A stretch of 64,000 bases of DNA from DASXUX01 sp036504595. GTDB lineage: Bacteria; Planctomycetota; SZUA-567; H5-PLA8. The translations under genes and the position numbers were made by a program. The first letter of the stretch is position 1, and every line of letters starts with the position of its first letter. Shown one piece after another: positions 32,900 to 42,297 of this stretch. Under the pieces are notes generated by a model. The model searched no databases and had not been told where the DNA came from. It saw only the letters and a program-made list of their open reading frames with translations. Location of the stretch: positions 213,861-277,860 of the forward strand of contig DASXUX010000014.1 of assembly GCA_036504595.1 (NCBI GenBank), read 5' to 3'.

Positions 32900-34384
32900 A
32901 TGAGTACCGGCTCTGCTTTGCAGGAATCCGACACGCCGGCTGTGCCTGACCAAAACGAAGTCGCCGAGCCAGTCACAACCACGTCGCAAGGTTTCTATCC
33001 GCCGCCCGAACCTTCGGTGCTGCGCCGCAGTCTGATTTTATCGGCGGCGGCCAGTTGCCTGGGGTCGGCGTTCTTTACCATCGTGCAGGGGACGGTCTTC
33101 AACTTCTTCCTGGAAGACCTGAACCTGCGCCAGCGGCTGCCGTTCTTTATGGGGCTGTGGTGCCTGGGGTCGCTGGGCGCGCTCGCCGGGTCTGTCCTTC
33201 AGGAACGCTACGGCTGCCGTTTGTTTCTGTTCATGTTCGGCTGCGGAGCCAGCCGGTTGTTGTGGCTGCCCATCGGGCTGCTGCCATTCTTCGGGCCGCA
33301 GTTCATCCAGTCCCCCAGCGCGTTCTACTGGCTCTCGGCGTTGACGCTGCTCTTCTATTTCATCCATTCGATGGGTTCGACACCGTGGCTGACGTGGATG
33401 GCCGACTTGGTGCCGAAGAAAATGCAGGGGCGCTACTGGAGTCTGCGGCAGGTGGGATGTTCGGGGGCGGCGGTGCTGGCGCGGCTGGGTTCGGGCTACT
33501 TTCTCGATCCCTTCCACAAGAACCACGACCTGACGGGCTACACTATCCTATTCTGCGCGGCGACGGTCATCGGCGTCATGGACGTGCTGATGTTCTTTGG
33601 CGTGACGCATCGCCGGCCGATTATTCGCGCCAAACCCGCGGGCGTTTTCTCGGAACTGGCGCGGCGGCTGAAGGAAGCGCCGCTGCGGCGGCTCTGCGCC
33701 GTGTACCTGATCTGGAGTTGCTCGAACTGTCTGATTGGGCCGACGCTTTACTTCTTCATGCGCGACCAGGTCAAAATGGGCGTGGCGGGGATTTCAGTCG
33801 TTGAGTCCATCTCACTGGTGGCGCTGACGGGCTACACGCTGTTGTGGGGGAAGTACTCCGACCGGCACGGTCTGCGTGGGCCGCTGGTGCTATGCCTGAT
33901 CGTGCACGCGTTGTGCCCGATGTTTTACTTTCCGGCCAAAGCAGGCGATGACTATCTCATCGCCATGGGTTTTGCAGTCGGAGCGATCGGGTTTTGCGGC
34001 ATCAACCTGTTCATGTGGCCGCTCCTGATCAACTTCACCAAAGGCAAGGGCGGCGGACGAGAGACGGGGATGGCGATCTTTACCGCCGGCATGGGGCTGG
34101 CGAATTTTCTGGCGTTTACCGTCGCGGACCGCTGGCTGTTTGGAGCGGTCGGCTGGCTGTTGAAGCTGCCGGGGGACAGCGTGAACGTGTACCTGGCGAT
34201 CATCGCCTTCTGCATGTTCTTGAGGTTCTGGTCGGCATGGATCGCGTGGCACTTGCCGCGCGAAGCACACGAGACGGCGCCGATGGAGGTGATCACCGAA
34301 GTGGTCAGCACCAATCCGCTGCGCGCGGCGTTGTCGTTCTTCAAGTACGTGATTGGACAGGAAGAGTGGCATACGGGGCCGTGA
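32900..34384 (+). CDS. Major facilitator superfamily transporter
   Basis: A 494-residue inner-membrane protein with about 12 hydrophobic segments. Among them are LILSAAASCLGSAFFTIVQG, LFLFMFGCGASRLLWLPIGL, FYWLSALTLLFYFIHSMG, LFCAATVIGVMDVLMFFG, LVLCLIVHALCPMFYF and YLAIIAFCMFLRFWSAW. The loop MADLVPKKMQGRYWSLRQ corresponds to the conserved inter-helix loop of MFS proteins of the 'MFS_1' type common in planctomycetes. The first 40 residues are cytoplasmic and Pro-rich. The substrate is unknown. Confidence 0.83.
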   Translation: MSTGSALQESDTPAVPDQNEVAEPVTTTSQGFYPPPEPSVLRRSLILSAAASCLGSAFFTIVQGTVFNFFLEDLNLRQRLPFFMGLWCLGSLGALAGSVLQERYGCRLFLFMFGCGASRLLWLPIGLLPFFGPQFIQSPSAFYWLSALTLLFYFIHSMGSTPWLTWMADLVPKKMQGRYWSLRQVGCSGAAVLARLGSGYFLDPFHKNHDLTGYTILFCAATVIGVMDVLMFFGVTHRRPIIRAKPAGVFSELARRLKEAPLRRLCAVYLIWSCSNCLIGPTLYFFMRDQVKMGVAGISVVESISLVALTGYTLLWGKYSDRHGLRGPLVLCLIVHALCPMFYFPAKAGDDYLIAMGFAVGAIGFCGINLFMWPLLINFTKGKGGGRETGMAIFTAGMGLANFLAFTVADRWLFGAVGWLLKLPGDSVNVYLAIIAFCMFLRFWSAWIAWHLPREAHETAPMEVITEVVSTNPLRAALSFFKYVIGQEEWHTGP

Positions 34385-34534
34385 CGGGCAGAAAAGAGAA
34401 CGGGAGAAGGGGAGAAACGGATTTGCGGCGACGGAAAAATGTCCGCGCGGCGTCTTTTCCAGGTACTTGGTATAGAGAAATCCCGCTGTTTCGTGCAAAC
34501 TGTGGCAAGTTGACAAGAGGTGTTGGAGACAGAG

Positions 34535-35731
34535 ATGAAATATGTCGTTGTGTGTCCGGATGGCGCAGCAGACTGGCCGATCAGTTCGCTGGGCAACAAG
34601 ACGCCGCTGGAGGCTGCCAAGCTGCCCAATCTGGCGCGAGCGGCGGCAGAAGGCGTTGTCGGCCGGGCGATGCACATTCCCGACGGGATGGACAACGGAT
34701 CCGACACCTGCTGCATGTCTCTGCTGGGTTTCGATCCGGCGAAGTATCACAGCGGCCGAGCGCCGCTGGAAGCCAAATCGCTGGGCGTCGAGCTCGCTCC
34801 GGACGACCTGGCGGTGCGCTGCAACACGGTGACCATCGAAGACGACGTGATGGTGGACTTCACGGCCGGCCACATCAAGACCGACGAGAGCGCGCAGCTC
34901 ATCAAGGAATTGGAATCAAACTTCGGCCGCGACGGACTCCACTTCTATCCCGGCGTCAGTTACCGACACCTGGTGGTCTTGCGCCGCACCGAACCGTTGC
35001 AAGCTCAATGCACGCCGCCGCACAACATCACCGGGCGCAAGATCGACAGCTATCTGCCACAGGGCGCTGACGCCAGCGTTTTGCTTGAGCTGATGGAAAA
35101 CTCCAAGCCCATTTTCGAACGCCATGCGGTCAACAAGGCGCGAGTGAAAGCGGGCGATTCGCCGGCGACGCAGATCTGGCTGTGGGGACACGGGCGGCGG
35201 CCCAGCCTGCCGCTCTTCAAGGACAGCTATGGCGTCAGCGGCGCAATCATCAGCGCGGTCGATCTGCTGCGCAGTCTGGCGATGTACTTGGGCCTGGAAG
35301 TGGTCAAAGTTCCGGGCATCACGGGCTACGTCGATACGGACTACGAGGCCAAAGGACGTTACGCGCTCGATGCTTTGGATCGAAACGATCTGGTTTTTGT
35401 GCACGTCGAAGCTCCGGACGAATGCGGTCATCAGGGCGACACTGCAGGCAAGGTGAAGTCGCTGGAGCGCATCGACGAGGCGATTATCGGCCCGATTCTC
35501 GATTGCGAACGGGCCAAGAGCGGCGGGCTGCGCCTGCTGGTCTGCCCAGATCATCCGACGCCGATCGCCATCAAAACGCACTCGACGGAGCCTTCGCCGT
35601 TTGTCGCGTGGGGTCCAGGGCTGGCCAGCAATGGCCTGCACTATAATGAAGCGCAGGCGCGTCTCTCAAAAGTGTCGCTGAAGCATGGGCACGAGTTGAT
35701 GGGATGCTTCCTTAACGCGACGCTCGCCTGA
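34535..35731 (+). CDS. apgM: 2,3-bisphosphoglycerate-independent phosphoglycerate mutase, archaeal type
   Basis: A 398-residue metal-dependent mutase that interconverts 3- and 2-phosphoglycerate in glycolysis. The alkaline-phosphatase-superfamily metal site is seen in VVCPDGAADWP, GMDNGSDTCCMSLLGFDP (with a candidate nucleophile in the GSD segment), LVFVHVEAPDECGHQGD and VCPDHPTPIAIKTHS. The YRHLVVLR and KVPGITGYVDTDYEAKG blocks are typical of ApgM. ATG 34535 has GGAG 5 nt upstream; a GTG at 34520 is less likely. The HEAT gene follows 30 bp downstream, probably in one transcript. Confidence 0.93.
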   Translation: MKYVVVCPDGAADWPISSLGNKTPLEAAKLPNLARAAAEGVVGRAMHIPDGMDNGSDTCCMSLLGFDPAKYHSGRAPLEAKSLGVELAPDDLAVRCNTVTIEDDVMVDFTAGHIKTDESAQLIKELESNFGRDGLHFYPGVSYRHLVVLRRTEPLQAQCTPPHNITGRKIDSYLPQGADASVLLELMENSKPIFERHAVNKARVKAGDSPATQIWLWGHGRRPSLPLFKDSYGVSGAIISAVDLLRSLAMYLGLEVVKVPGITGYVDTDYEAKGRYALDALDRNDLVFVHVEAPDECGHQGDTAGKVKSLERIDEAIIGPILDCERAKSGGLRLLVCPDHPTPIAIKTHSTEPSPFVAWGPGLASNGLHYNEAQARLSKVSLKHGHELMGCFLNATLA

Positions 35732-35761
35732 TTGCGGGCCGGCAGGAGGTCAGGTTTTCAG

Positions 35762-36631
35762 ATGGCGAACAAGAGTCCTGAAGAACTGCGGCAGCACCTA
35801 TCCAAGCTAGTGGAGCAAGACCGCAATGCTTGCATCGCAGAAATACAGCAGCTCTGCTCGGCTGGCGATCCGGCCGTTATCGAACCCATCCTGGCCAGTC
35901 TGGTCGATGCGCCATCCGAAGTGCATGACCCGGCCTCCGACGCGATCGTGCGAAAACTCCGCATGCCGACGGTCATCCCGGTTCTGCTGCATCTCATGCG
36001 GGACCGGTCCGTGGTGGTGCGGATGCTGGCCGCCCGGATCCTCGCCGATTGCCATATCGAAGACGCGATCCCGATGCTCGCCACGGCGATTCAACTGCAC
36101 GATCCGTTCATCCGCGCGGCGGTGGCTCGCGCCCTGGGCAAGTGGGGCGTGATGTCTTCGGTGGCGATCCTCATTCCCGCGGTCGTCGATCATGAGCCGG
36201 AAGTGCGCAAGGTCGTGGCCAAGGCGCTGCGCCGCCTGGGCGAGCCGCGCTGGCAGCAGTGGGTCGTCGGCGTGCCGGACGATTTCCGCCGCATCGGCGA
36301 AAGCGGCGACAAGCGCTTGCTGCCGCCGTTGGTCAAGATGCTGGAAAGCGGCGGACCGCACGCGCGCTGTCTGGCCGCCAAGGCGCTGGGTTTTCTGGGG
36401 CAGACGGCGGCCGTTCCGGCGTTGGTCAGCGCCTTGCATGCAGAGACGCCCGCGACACGCGCCGCAGCTTCCGAAGCGTTGGGCCGGCTGGGCGACACGC
36501 AGGTGATGCCGAATCTGCTTGAGATGTTGAATGATGAGCGCGCTGAAGTGCGCGCCGCGGCCATCGCGGCGCTCGACCGGCTGGACGCGCTGCATCAGCA
36601 GGAAGAACGAGATCAGGAGAAGAAAAAGTAA
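35762..36631 (+). CDS. HEAT-repeat protein
   Basis: A 289-residue soluble solenoid of about six PBS-lyase-type HEAT repeats, with units such as DPAVIEPILASLVDAPSEVH, VIPVLLHLMRDRSVVVRMLA, AIPMLATAIQLHDPFIRAAV, LLPPLVKMLESGGPHARCLA and VMPNLLEMLNDERAEVRAAA. It likely serves as a scaffold or adaptor for partners. ATG 35762 is chosen because the first repeat begins soon after; GGAGG lies 13 nt upstream. It ends in a Glu/Lys tail. Confidence 0.87.
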   Translation: MANKSPEELRQHLSKLVEQDRNACIAEIQQLCSAGDPAVIEPILASLVDAPSEVHDPASDAIVRKLRMPTVIPVLLHLMRDRSVVVRMLAARILADCHIEDAIPMLATAIQLHDPFIRAAVARALGKWGVMSSVAILIPAVVDHEPEVRKVVAKALRRLGEPRWQQWVVGVPDDFRRIGESGDKRLLPPLVKMLESGGPHARCLAAKALGFLGQTAAVPALVSALHAETPATRAAASEALGRLGDTQVMPNLLEMLNDERAEVRAAAIAALDRLDALHQQEERDQEKKK

Positions 36632-36639
36632 GACAGGGG

Positions 36640-36714
36640 GACTGGGGGACGGGGAGACGGGGAGAAACAACGACGCAACGGCGTGAATCAGAACCGCGAC
36701 CGTAAGGGAGCGGC
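36640..36714. repeat. GGGGAGAC array plus GAACCGCGACC repeat
   Basis: A short GGGGGAC/GGGGAGAC array (36640-36667) is followed by ATCAGAACCGCGACCGTAAG and GGAGCGGC, the inverse orientation of the repeat at 32783-32813. Confidence 0.75.
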
Positions 36715-36819
36715 GGAAAAGCGCCATAGGCGCGACGGGCAGCGATTTTGGAGTTCTCCCCAAATGCGAGGATGTCCCGGGTTCCAAGACTTTTGATGCA
36801 AGACGGAGTGAGGTGAGAA

Positions 36820-37164
36820 ATGTCCACACCCCAAGCTGGCAGCGGCGCAGTGCTCGCCGCAGTCTTTGAGACCATACAGGAACGCAAGCGCACGATGCCG
36901 GAGAAGTCGTACGTGGCGACGTTGCTGCGCAACGGCACCGACGCGATCTGCTGCAAACTGGCGGAAGAAAGCGGCGAAACGATCAAGGCCGCGCGCGAAG
37001 AGACTCGGGAACAACTCAATAAAGAACTTTGCGATCTTCTCTTTCACACGATGGTGCTGATGGCGGCGAAAGATATTTCGCTGGCCGATCTGGAATCTGA
37101 ATTTGGCCGCCGCCATGGAATCTCGGGGCTGGATGAAAAAGCGTCACGCAAAACGGGTTCATAG
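36820..37164 (+). CDS. hisE: Phosphoribosyl-ATP pyrophosphohydrolase
   Basis: A 114-residue MazG-like enzyme for the second step of histidine synthesis, cleaving PR-ATP to PR-AMP and pyrophosphate. The all-alpha fold shows the metal-binding KLAEESGETIKAA, KELCDLLFHTMVLMA, and the C-terminal family tail ADLESEFGRRHGISGLDEKA. It is a stand-alone HisE, not fused to HisI, and no other his genes are adjacent. GAGGTGAG precedes the ATG. Confidence 0.92.
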   Translation: MSTPQAGSGAVLAAVFETIQERKRTMPEKSYVATLLRNGTDAICCKLAEESGETIKAAREETREQLNKELCDLLFHTMVLMAAKDISLADLESEFGRRHGISGLDEKASRKTGS

Positions 37165-37240
37165 TTGATGGTCTGTGGTTCATAGTTCCATCAACCCTGA
37201 ACCATGAACCATGAACCATGAACCACGAACCACGAACAAC
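37165..37240. repeat. GAACCAT heptamer array with an inverted partner
   Basis: GGTTCATAGTT segments are followed by five to six GAACCAT/GAACCAC units. The array lies between hisE and the prenyltransferase-fold gene, starting at the hisE stop. Confidence 0.88.
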
Positions 37241-37260
37241 GAACTACTGCCAACGGACAA

Positions 37261-38502
37261 ATGACAATGGACGAGCCAACAACTTCCTCCTCACCCCGGC
37301 CTCGCTCACTGCTGCGCCGTGTCCTGAAGATGCTGCTGCTTCTGGCGCTGCTCATTGTTCTCGCCGGCGCGTATCTCTATTTTTTCGAGCTGCCGCACCA
37401 TTCAACCCCGACGTTGGCGGCTGAAGCGATCAAGCCCAGCGGCGATCCAGCACTCGATGCGATCCGGCGCGGCGTCGAATTTCTGCGGGTTCATCAGGAA
37501 GCGGACGGTGAGTTCTCCTGCGGACTGATTGATCCGAAGCCCGGCTATACCGCGCTGGTCGTGGATTCCGTCGCGCATTCGCCGGACAAGTGCCGCGAGA
37601 ACACGCACCCGTTCCTGGCCAAAGCCGCTGCGGCAATTCTGAAGCATCAGCAGCCGAACGGTTCGATCGCGACGCCATCCATGAGCCTGGACACGTACAC
37701 GACGGCCGTCAGCGTGATGGCGCTCACGGCGCTGGAGAATCCGGCGTACGCCAAGGCCGTCGAACGCGCGAAAGAATATCTGATCAGCGTGCAGTATCGC
37801 GATGACGAGAGCAACCCGAACTTTGGCGCCGCGGGCTACAAACCGGGCGGGCGCACCAGCGGCGATGTGACCTCGATGTGGATCGAAGCGCTGAAGGACG
37901 CGGGCGTGAAGGAAGGCGACCCGGCCTTCACGAATGCGCAGAAGTTTTTGTCGCGGCTGCAGAACGATAGCGAACTCAATAAGAATCCCGCGCCCGGAAC
38001 GGAAGTGGGCGACGATGGCGGCTTCATTTATCGGCCCGGCGAAAGCAAGCCGAAGGACGACGCCGGCAAAAACGGACTGCGCATTCCCAAAAGCTACGGC
38101 CTGATGAGCTACGCCGGACTGAAAAGTTTTCTGTATATGAACGTCGGGAAGGAAGACCCGCGCGTGAGGTCGGCGTGGCGCTGGGTTCGCGACAATTACA
38201 CGCTCGAAGAAAACCGCAACATCGGCGCCGATGGCCTGTATTACTACTTCTTGACGATGGCCAAAGCGCTGTCGGCCTACGGCGAACCGGAGCTCACGAC
38301 GACGGACGGCAAGAAGCACCTGTGGGCGCAGGAACTCAGCCAGAGGCTGATTTCGCTTCAGGAGGCCGACGGCTGCTGGCGCAACAAGCAGTCGGACCGC
38401 TGGAGCGAGAACGATTCGGTCATGGTCACGGCCTTCGCCATTCGCACCCTGGGCATCTGCCAGCAGGAACTTCAAAAACAAAAAGAAAGTACGCAGAAAT
38501 AG
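37261..38502 (+). CDS. Membrane-anchored prenyltransferase/squalene-cyclase-fold repeat protein
   Basis: A 413-residue protein. One N-terminal transmembrane helix (LLLLALLIVLAGAYLYFF) anchors a periplasmic (alpha/alpha)-toroid. Repeats of the squalene-hopene/prenyltransferase type are visible: AIRRGVEFLRVHQEADGEFS, AAAAILKHQQPNGSIAT, AKEYLISVQY, YGLMSYAGLKSFLYMN and SLQEADGCWRNKQSDRW. No DxDD cyclase motif was seen, so catalysis is doubtful. Such proteins are frequent in planctomycetes with unknown roles. Confidence 0.8.
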   Translation: MTMDEPTTSSSPRPRSLLRRVLKMLLLLALLIVLAGAYLYFFELPHHSTPTLAAEAIKPSGDPALDAIRRGVEFLRVHQEADGEFSCGLIDPKPGYTALVVDSVAHSPDKCRENTHPFLAKAAAAILKHQQPNGSIATPSMSLDTYTTAVSVMALTALENPAYAKAVERAKEYLISVQYRDDESNPNFGAAGYKPGGRTSGDVTSMWIEALKDAGVKEGDPAFTNAQKFLSRLQNDSELNKNPAPGTEVGDDGGFIYRPGESKPKDDAGKNGLRIPKSYGLMSYAGLKSFLYMNVGKEDPRVRSAWRWVRDNYTLEENRNIGADGLYYYFLTMAKALSAYGEPELTTTDGKKHLWAQELSQRLISLQEADGCWRNKQSDRWSENDSVMVTAFAIRTLGICQQELQKQKESTQK

Positions 38503-38587
38503 CCTTCGCTATTTTCCCGTAAGCGTTCAGACCTTCTGCGGATCGTTGTGTCGCCTCTCCGAGGCTTCCGACATCGAAGGCCATGTG

Positions 38588-38638
38588 TCCCCGCAGCTTA
38601 CGCTGCGGGCTACCCGTGTAACGCCGCTCCGCGGCTAC
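38588..38638. repeat. Two REP hairpins with CTAC feet
   Basis: CCCGCAGC-ttac-GCTGCGGGCTAC and CCGCTCCGCGGCTAC both end in CTAC, the complement of GTAG. They lie in the otherwise empty stretch 38503-38822. Confidence 0.8.
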
Positions 38639-38822
38639 GAACTAACGACGGTAGGCGTGACCACCTTGGTGCAATAGCACGGTAGTGCAAGGCGAAAAAG
38701 GAAACGCTGGCACGGACTGAACGGTTACATTTTCTCATTATTTTTATGTAGGGCTGTGGCCGCCGCAGGAGTCCTCCAGGACAAGCCGGGGTGTGCGCGT
38801 GCGACGTCAGGGAGGTTCTCCC

Positions 38823-39086
38823 ATGGTAAGCGAAAGATCCAAGAAAGCGCATTTTGTACGAGAATGCGCCCGCCCCACCCCGAACCAGTATCTGGTCCGC
38901 GGAATCCTTCTCCTGATGCTCGGCTGCGCTGCGATGGGCGGCGTGATGTACGTGTTCCACGTAGTGATCATGCAGCACGCCGGAGCGATGCTGGTCAGTA
39001 TTGTCGGCACGTGGACCGCGTACAACACGGCGGTCGCCGCGTGGTCCGTCTACCATTTCCTCCAGGCAAAGCTGCATAAAAGCTAG
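38823..39086 (+). CDS. Small two-helix membrane protein, 87 aa
   Basis: Two hydrophobic helices, GILLLMLGCAAMGGVMYVFH and GAMLVSIVGTWTAYNTAVAA, follow a basic N-terminus and are joined by a short loop. The family is not recognised. GGGAGG lies 7-8 nt before ATG 38823. It converges on the RND pump gene; a GGTCATT heptamer array (39088-39108) follows its stop at once. Confidence 0.6.
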   Translation: MVSERSKKAHFVRECARPTPNQYLVRGILLLMLGCAAMGGVMYVFHVVIMQHAGAMLVSIVGTWTAYNTAVAAWSVYHFLQAKLHKS

Positions 39087-39132
39087 TCATTGGTCATTGG
39101 TCATTAACGACTAGCGAACGCAGTAATCCCGT

Positions 39133-42100
39133 TTACTTCTCCACCTCGGCTTCTCTCAAAACAGATGGTTCCTTCGGAGTTTTCGGTTCAGTCACTTGGC
39201 TTTCCGGCAGCATCAGCCAGCGGCGGCGGATGAACTCCGATAGCGGATCGAGCAGCGAATAGACCGCGGGAACCACCAGCAGCGTTAGCAGCGTGGACGT
39301 CACCAGACCGCCGATGATGGCGATGGCCATCGGCTGCCGCGATTCGGCGCCCTCGCCGCGGCCGAAAGCCGTCGGCAGCATGCCGGCGATCATCGCGACG
39401 GTGGTCATCAGAATCGGGCGCAGACGAACAGGGCCGGCTTTGCGCAGGGCGTCATCACGCGCCATGCCGTCGCGTTCGCGCAGCGTGTTCGTGTAGTCGA
39501 TCAGCAGAATCGCGTTCTTCGTCACCAGTCCGAGCAGGAAGATGAATGCGATCATCGCGAAGATGCTGACGTTCGCATTGAAGATAACGAGCCCCGCGAG
39601 CGCGCCGACGAACGCCAGCGGCAGCGAGAGCATAATTGTGAACGGATGCACCAGCGATTCGAATTGCGCCGCCAGCACCATGTAGACGACGATGACGGAG
39701 AGCACCATCGTTTCGAACAGGTAGCCGAACGACTCGTCCATGTCTGCGCCCTGGCCGGTCCAGCCGGCCGTGTAGCCATCGGGCAAACCGATCTTGGCCG
39801 TGATCGCCTCAACCTGCCGCATCGCGGGGCCAAGCACTTTGCCCGGGCCGAGATTAGCCATCACGGTCACGTTGCGCTGGCGGTTGTAGCGGCTGATTTC
39901 AACGGGAATGTTCGTGCGGACGATCTTCGCCACGTTGCTCAGTTCGGCCATTCCGCCTTTGCGCGAAGGAACCCAGAGTCCCGCAAGCAACTCCGGCCGA
40001 TTGCGATACTCTTCCAGAAAACGGATCGCGATGTCGTAGCGGTCGCCGCCCGCCTTGAACTTGCCCACGTTCATGCCGCCGATGGACGCGCGCAGCGTAT
40101 CGGCCACGTCGGCCGGAGCGATTCCGAGCTGCGACGCGCGCACACGGTCCACGACCACGTCGGCTTCGGGTTTGTTCGGCTCGTATGAATTTTGCAGATC
40201 GACGAAGCCGCCGGCGTCTTTCATGCGTTCGATGACCGTGTTGGAAATCCGCTCCAGCGCGCCCAGTTCCGGCCCGCGAATTTCGTATTGAAGCTGCGCC
40301 CATTTGAAGCCGCCGCCCTGGACGTCGGCGACGATCTGCACCGAAATCTGCGCGTCGGTAATCACGGCCAGCTTCTGCCGCACGACGTCCATGACCTGCG
40401 ACTGCGTCTGAAGCCGCGCGTCCTTGGGACACAGCTTCACGTACAGCGTGCCCTCGTTGACCTTCTGCAGTTCGTCGGCGCCGATCGAATAGAACGTGTA
40501 CCGCATTTCCGGAACGCTCTTGAGCTGCGCCCGGATGCGCTCCATGATCCCGCGCGTGCGCTCGAGCGACGCGCCCTGCGGCGCTCGAACCATCACGTTG
40601 AATTCGCTGCGATCCTCGACCGGTACAAACTCCTTTTTCGCGAACCCGACAAGCCACACCGCGAGCGCCAGCGAGCCGGCGCCGATCAGCACGACAAGGA
40701 ACCGGTGCCGCAGCGTGAAGCCCAGCAGGTTCTCGTAAATCCACTCCACGCCGCTGAACATTTTTTCGAGCAGCCCGAAAAGGCCGCGCGGCTTGCCATG
40801 TTTGCGCAGCAGCCGGGACGACAGCATCGGGTCCATCGTGAACGAGATGAACATCGAGATCAGCACGGCGAACGAAATCGTCAGCGCAAATGACCAGAAG
40901 AACCGGCCAACGATTCCGCGCGTCATCGCCACGGGCACGAACACCGCGACCACCGACATCGTTGTTGCCAGCACAGCCAAACCAATTTCAGAAGTCGCGA
41001 ACTCCGCCGCCCAGTGCGCCGGCTTGCCGGACTGGACGTGCCGCATGATGTTCTCCTGCACAACGATGGCGTCGTCGATGAGCAGGCCGATGGCCAGCGT
41101 CAGGCCCATCAGCGTCATCATGTTCAGCGTGAAGCCCATCAGGTTCAGCATCATGAACGTCGAAAGCACCGACGTGGGAAGCACAAGCGCGCTGATGAAG
41201 GTGCTGCGGAAATTCAACAGGAACAGCAATACCGTCACGACCGCCATGCCGCCGCCGACCAACAAATGGTGTTCGACTTCGCGAACCGATGCCTCCGTGT
41301 AGACCGACGTGTCCTGTGCGATTTCCAGCCGCACGCCCTGCGGCTTAAGCTCCTCTTTTAGTTTCGCGATCGCCGCCTTGACGTCATGCGCAACCTGGAC
41401 CGTGTTCGTCCCGGACTGCCGCCGCACCTGCAGCGCGATGCAGGCGGTTTCGTCGAGCTGCGCGAACGAACGCTCCTCTTCCAGCCCGTCTTCGACGAAG
41501 CCGATGTCGCGAAGATAAATGGTGGGGCCGGCGTCCCTGCCGGCCGGCACGGAGGCCGGCCCCACCACGATCAAGTCGTTGATTTCGGCCGCGCTCTGAA
41601 ATTCCGCCTTCGTTCGGGTGGTGAGTTCCAGCGGCCCGGTCTCGACACGGCCGCCCGGCGCCTCGATGTGCTCGCGCTGAAGCGCCGCGCGCACATCCTG
41701 CACGCACAGGTTGTACTGCTTCATTTTTTCGGGATTCAACCACAGCCAAATCTTCCGCTCGCGCCGCCCGACCAGTTTCGCCGAGCCGACATTGCGCACG
41801 CGCTGCAGCCGCTCCTTCACAGTCTTGTCCGCCAATCGCGAAAGATCGCGGATCGGCATATTCGCGGAGACCACCAGCGTGAGGATCGGCGCGGAGTCCA
41901 GATCGAGCTTATCGATGACGGGCTCTTCCAAGTCGGTCGGCAACTGCTGCCGAATGGTATTCACCCGCGCCTGAACTTCCTGAAAGGCCACGTCCACGTT
42001 CTTATCGAGCTCGAATTCGATCACCACTTGCGAAAAGCTGTCGGCGCTCGTCGATCGCAGCCGCTTCAGGCCCGAAATCGTGTTGACCGCTTCCTCGATC

Positions 42101-42297
42101 AGATCGGTCACGCGCGACTCAATCGTCTCCGGGTCCGCGCCCGGCAATTTGGAGACAATTGTGATGACGGGAATATCGACTTTCGGAAACTGATCGATGC
42201 CCAGCCGCATAAACGACACGACGCCGAAGACGATCATCGCGCCAATGATCATCGTCGTAAAAATCGGACGGCGAATAGCGATTTGGGAGATGAGCAT
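39133..42297 (-). CDS. RND efflux pump inner-membrane subunit (AcrB/MexB family)
   Basis: A 1054-residue proton-driven trimeric exporter. It has the full HAE-1 layout: TM1 with IAIRRPIFTTMIIGAMIVFG, the porter domain, TM4 with LAIGLLIDDAIVVQENIMRH (the paired Asp of the proton relay), and a second half ending with FLLGLVTKNAILLIDYTN, GPVRLRPILMT and FGRGEGAESRQPMAIAIIGG. Residues 245-259 (VGPASVPAGRDAGPT) are encoded by a dispersed palindrome inserted in a porter-domain loop. Its ATG overlaps the adaptor's TAA by one base (TAATG), implying coupled translation. Confidence 0.95.
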   Translation of the reverse strand: MLISQIAIRRPIFTTMIIGAMIVFGVVSFMRLGIDQFPKVDIPVITIVSKLPGADPETIESRVTDLIEEAVNTISGLKRLRSTSADSFSQVVIEFELDKNVDVAFQEVQARVNTIRQQLPTDLEEPVIDKLDLDSAPILTLVVSANMPIRDLSRLADKTVKERLQRVRNVGSAKLVGRRERKIWLWLNPEKMKQYNLCVQDVRAALQREHIEAPGGRVETGPLELTTRTKAEFQSAAEINDLIVVGPASVPAGRDAGPTIYLRDIGFVEDGLEEERSFAQLDETACIALQVRRQSGTNTVQVAHDVKAAIAKLKEELKPQGVRLEIAQDTSVYTEASVREVEHHLLVGGGMAVVTVLLFLLNFRSTFISALVLPTSVLSTFMMLNLMGFTLNMMTLMGLTLAIGLLIDDAIVVQENIMRHVQSGKPAHWAAEFATSEIGLAVLATTMSVVAVFVPVAMTRGIVGRFFWSFALTISFAVLISMFISFTMDPMLSSRLLRKHGKPRGLFGLLEKMFSGVEWIYENLLGFTLRHRFLVVLIGAGSLALAVWLVGFAKKEFVPVEDRSEFNVMVRAPQGASLERTRGIMERIRAQLKSVPEMRYTFYSIGADELQKVNEGTLYVKLCPKDARLQTQSQVMDVVRQKLAVITDAQISVQIVADVQGGGFKWAQLQYEIRGPELGALERISNTVIERMKDAGGFVDLQNSYEPNKPEADVVVDRVRASQLGIAPADVADTLRASIGGMNVGKFKAGGDRYDIAIRFLEEYRNRPELLAGLWVPSRKGGMAELSNVAKIVRTNIPVEISRYNRQRNVTVMANLGPGKVLGPAMRQVEAITAKIGLPDGYTAGWTGQGADMDESFGYLFETMVLSVIVVYMVLAAQFESLVHPFTIMLSLPLAFVGALAGLVIFNANVSIFAMIAFIFLLGLVTKNAILLIDYTNTLRERDGMARDDALRKAGPVRLRPILMTTVAMIAGMLPTAFGRGEGAESRQPMAIAIIGGLVTSTLLTLLVVPAVYSLLDPLSEFIRRRWLMLPESQVTEPKTPKEPSVLREAEVEK
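41521..41566. repeat. GGTGGGGCCGGC palindrome, in frame inside the RND gene
   Basis: Outer arms GGTGGGGCCGGC and GCCGGCCCCACC enclose two small GCCGGC hairpins. The same core sits in the loop of the element at 28398-28516. Confidence 0.9.
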
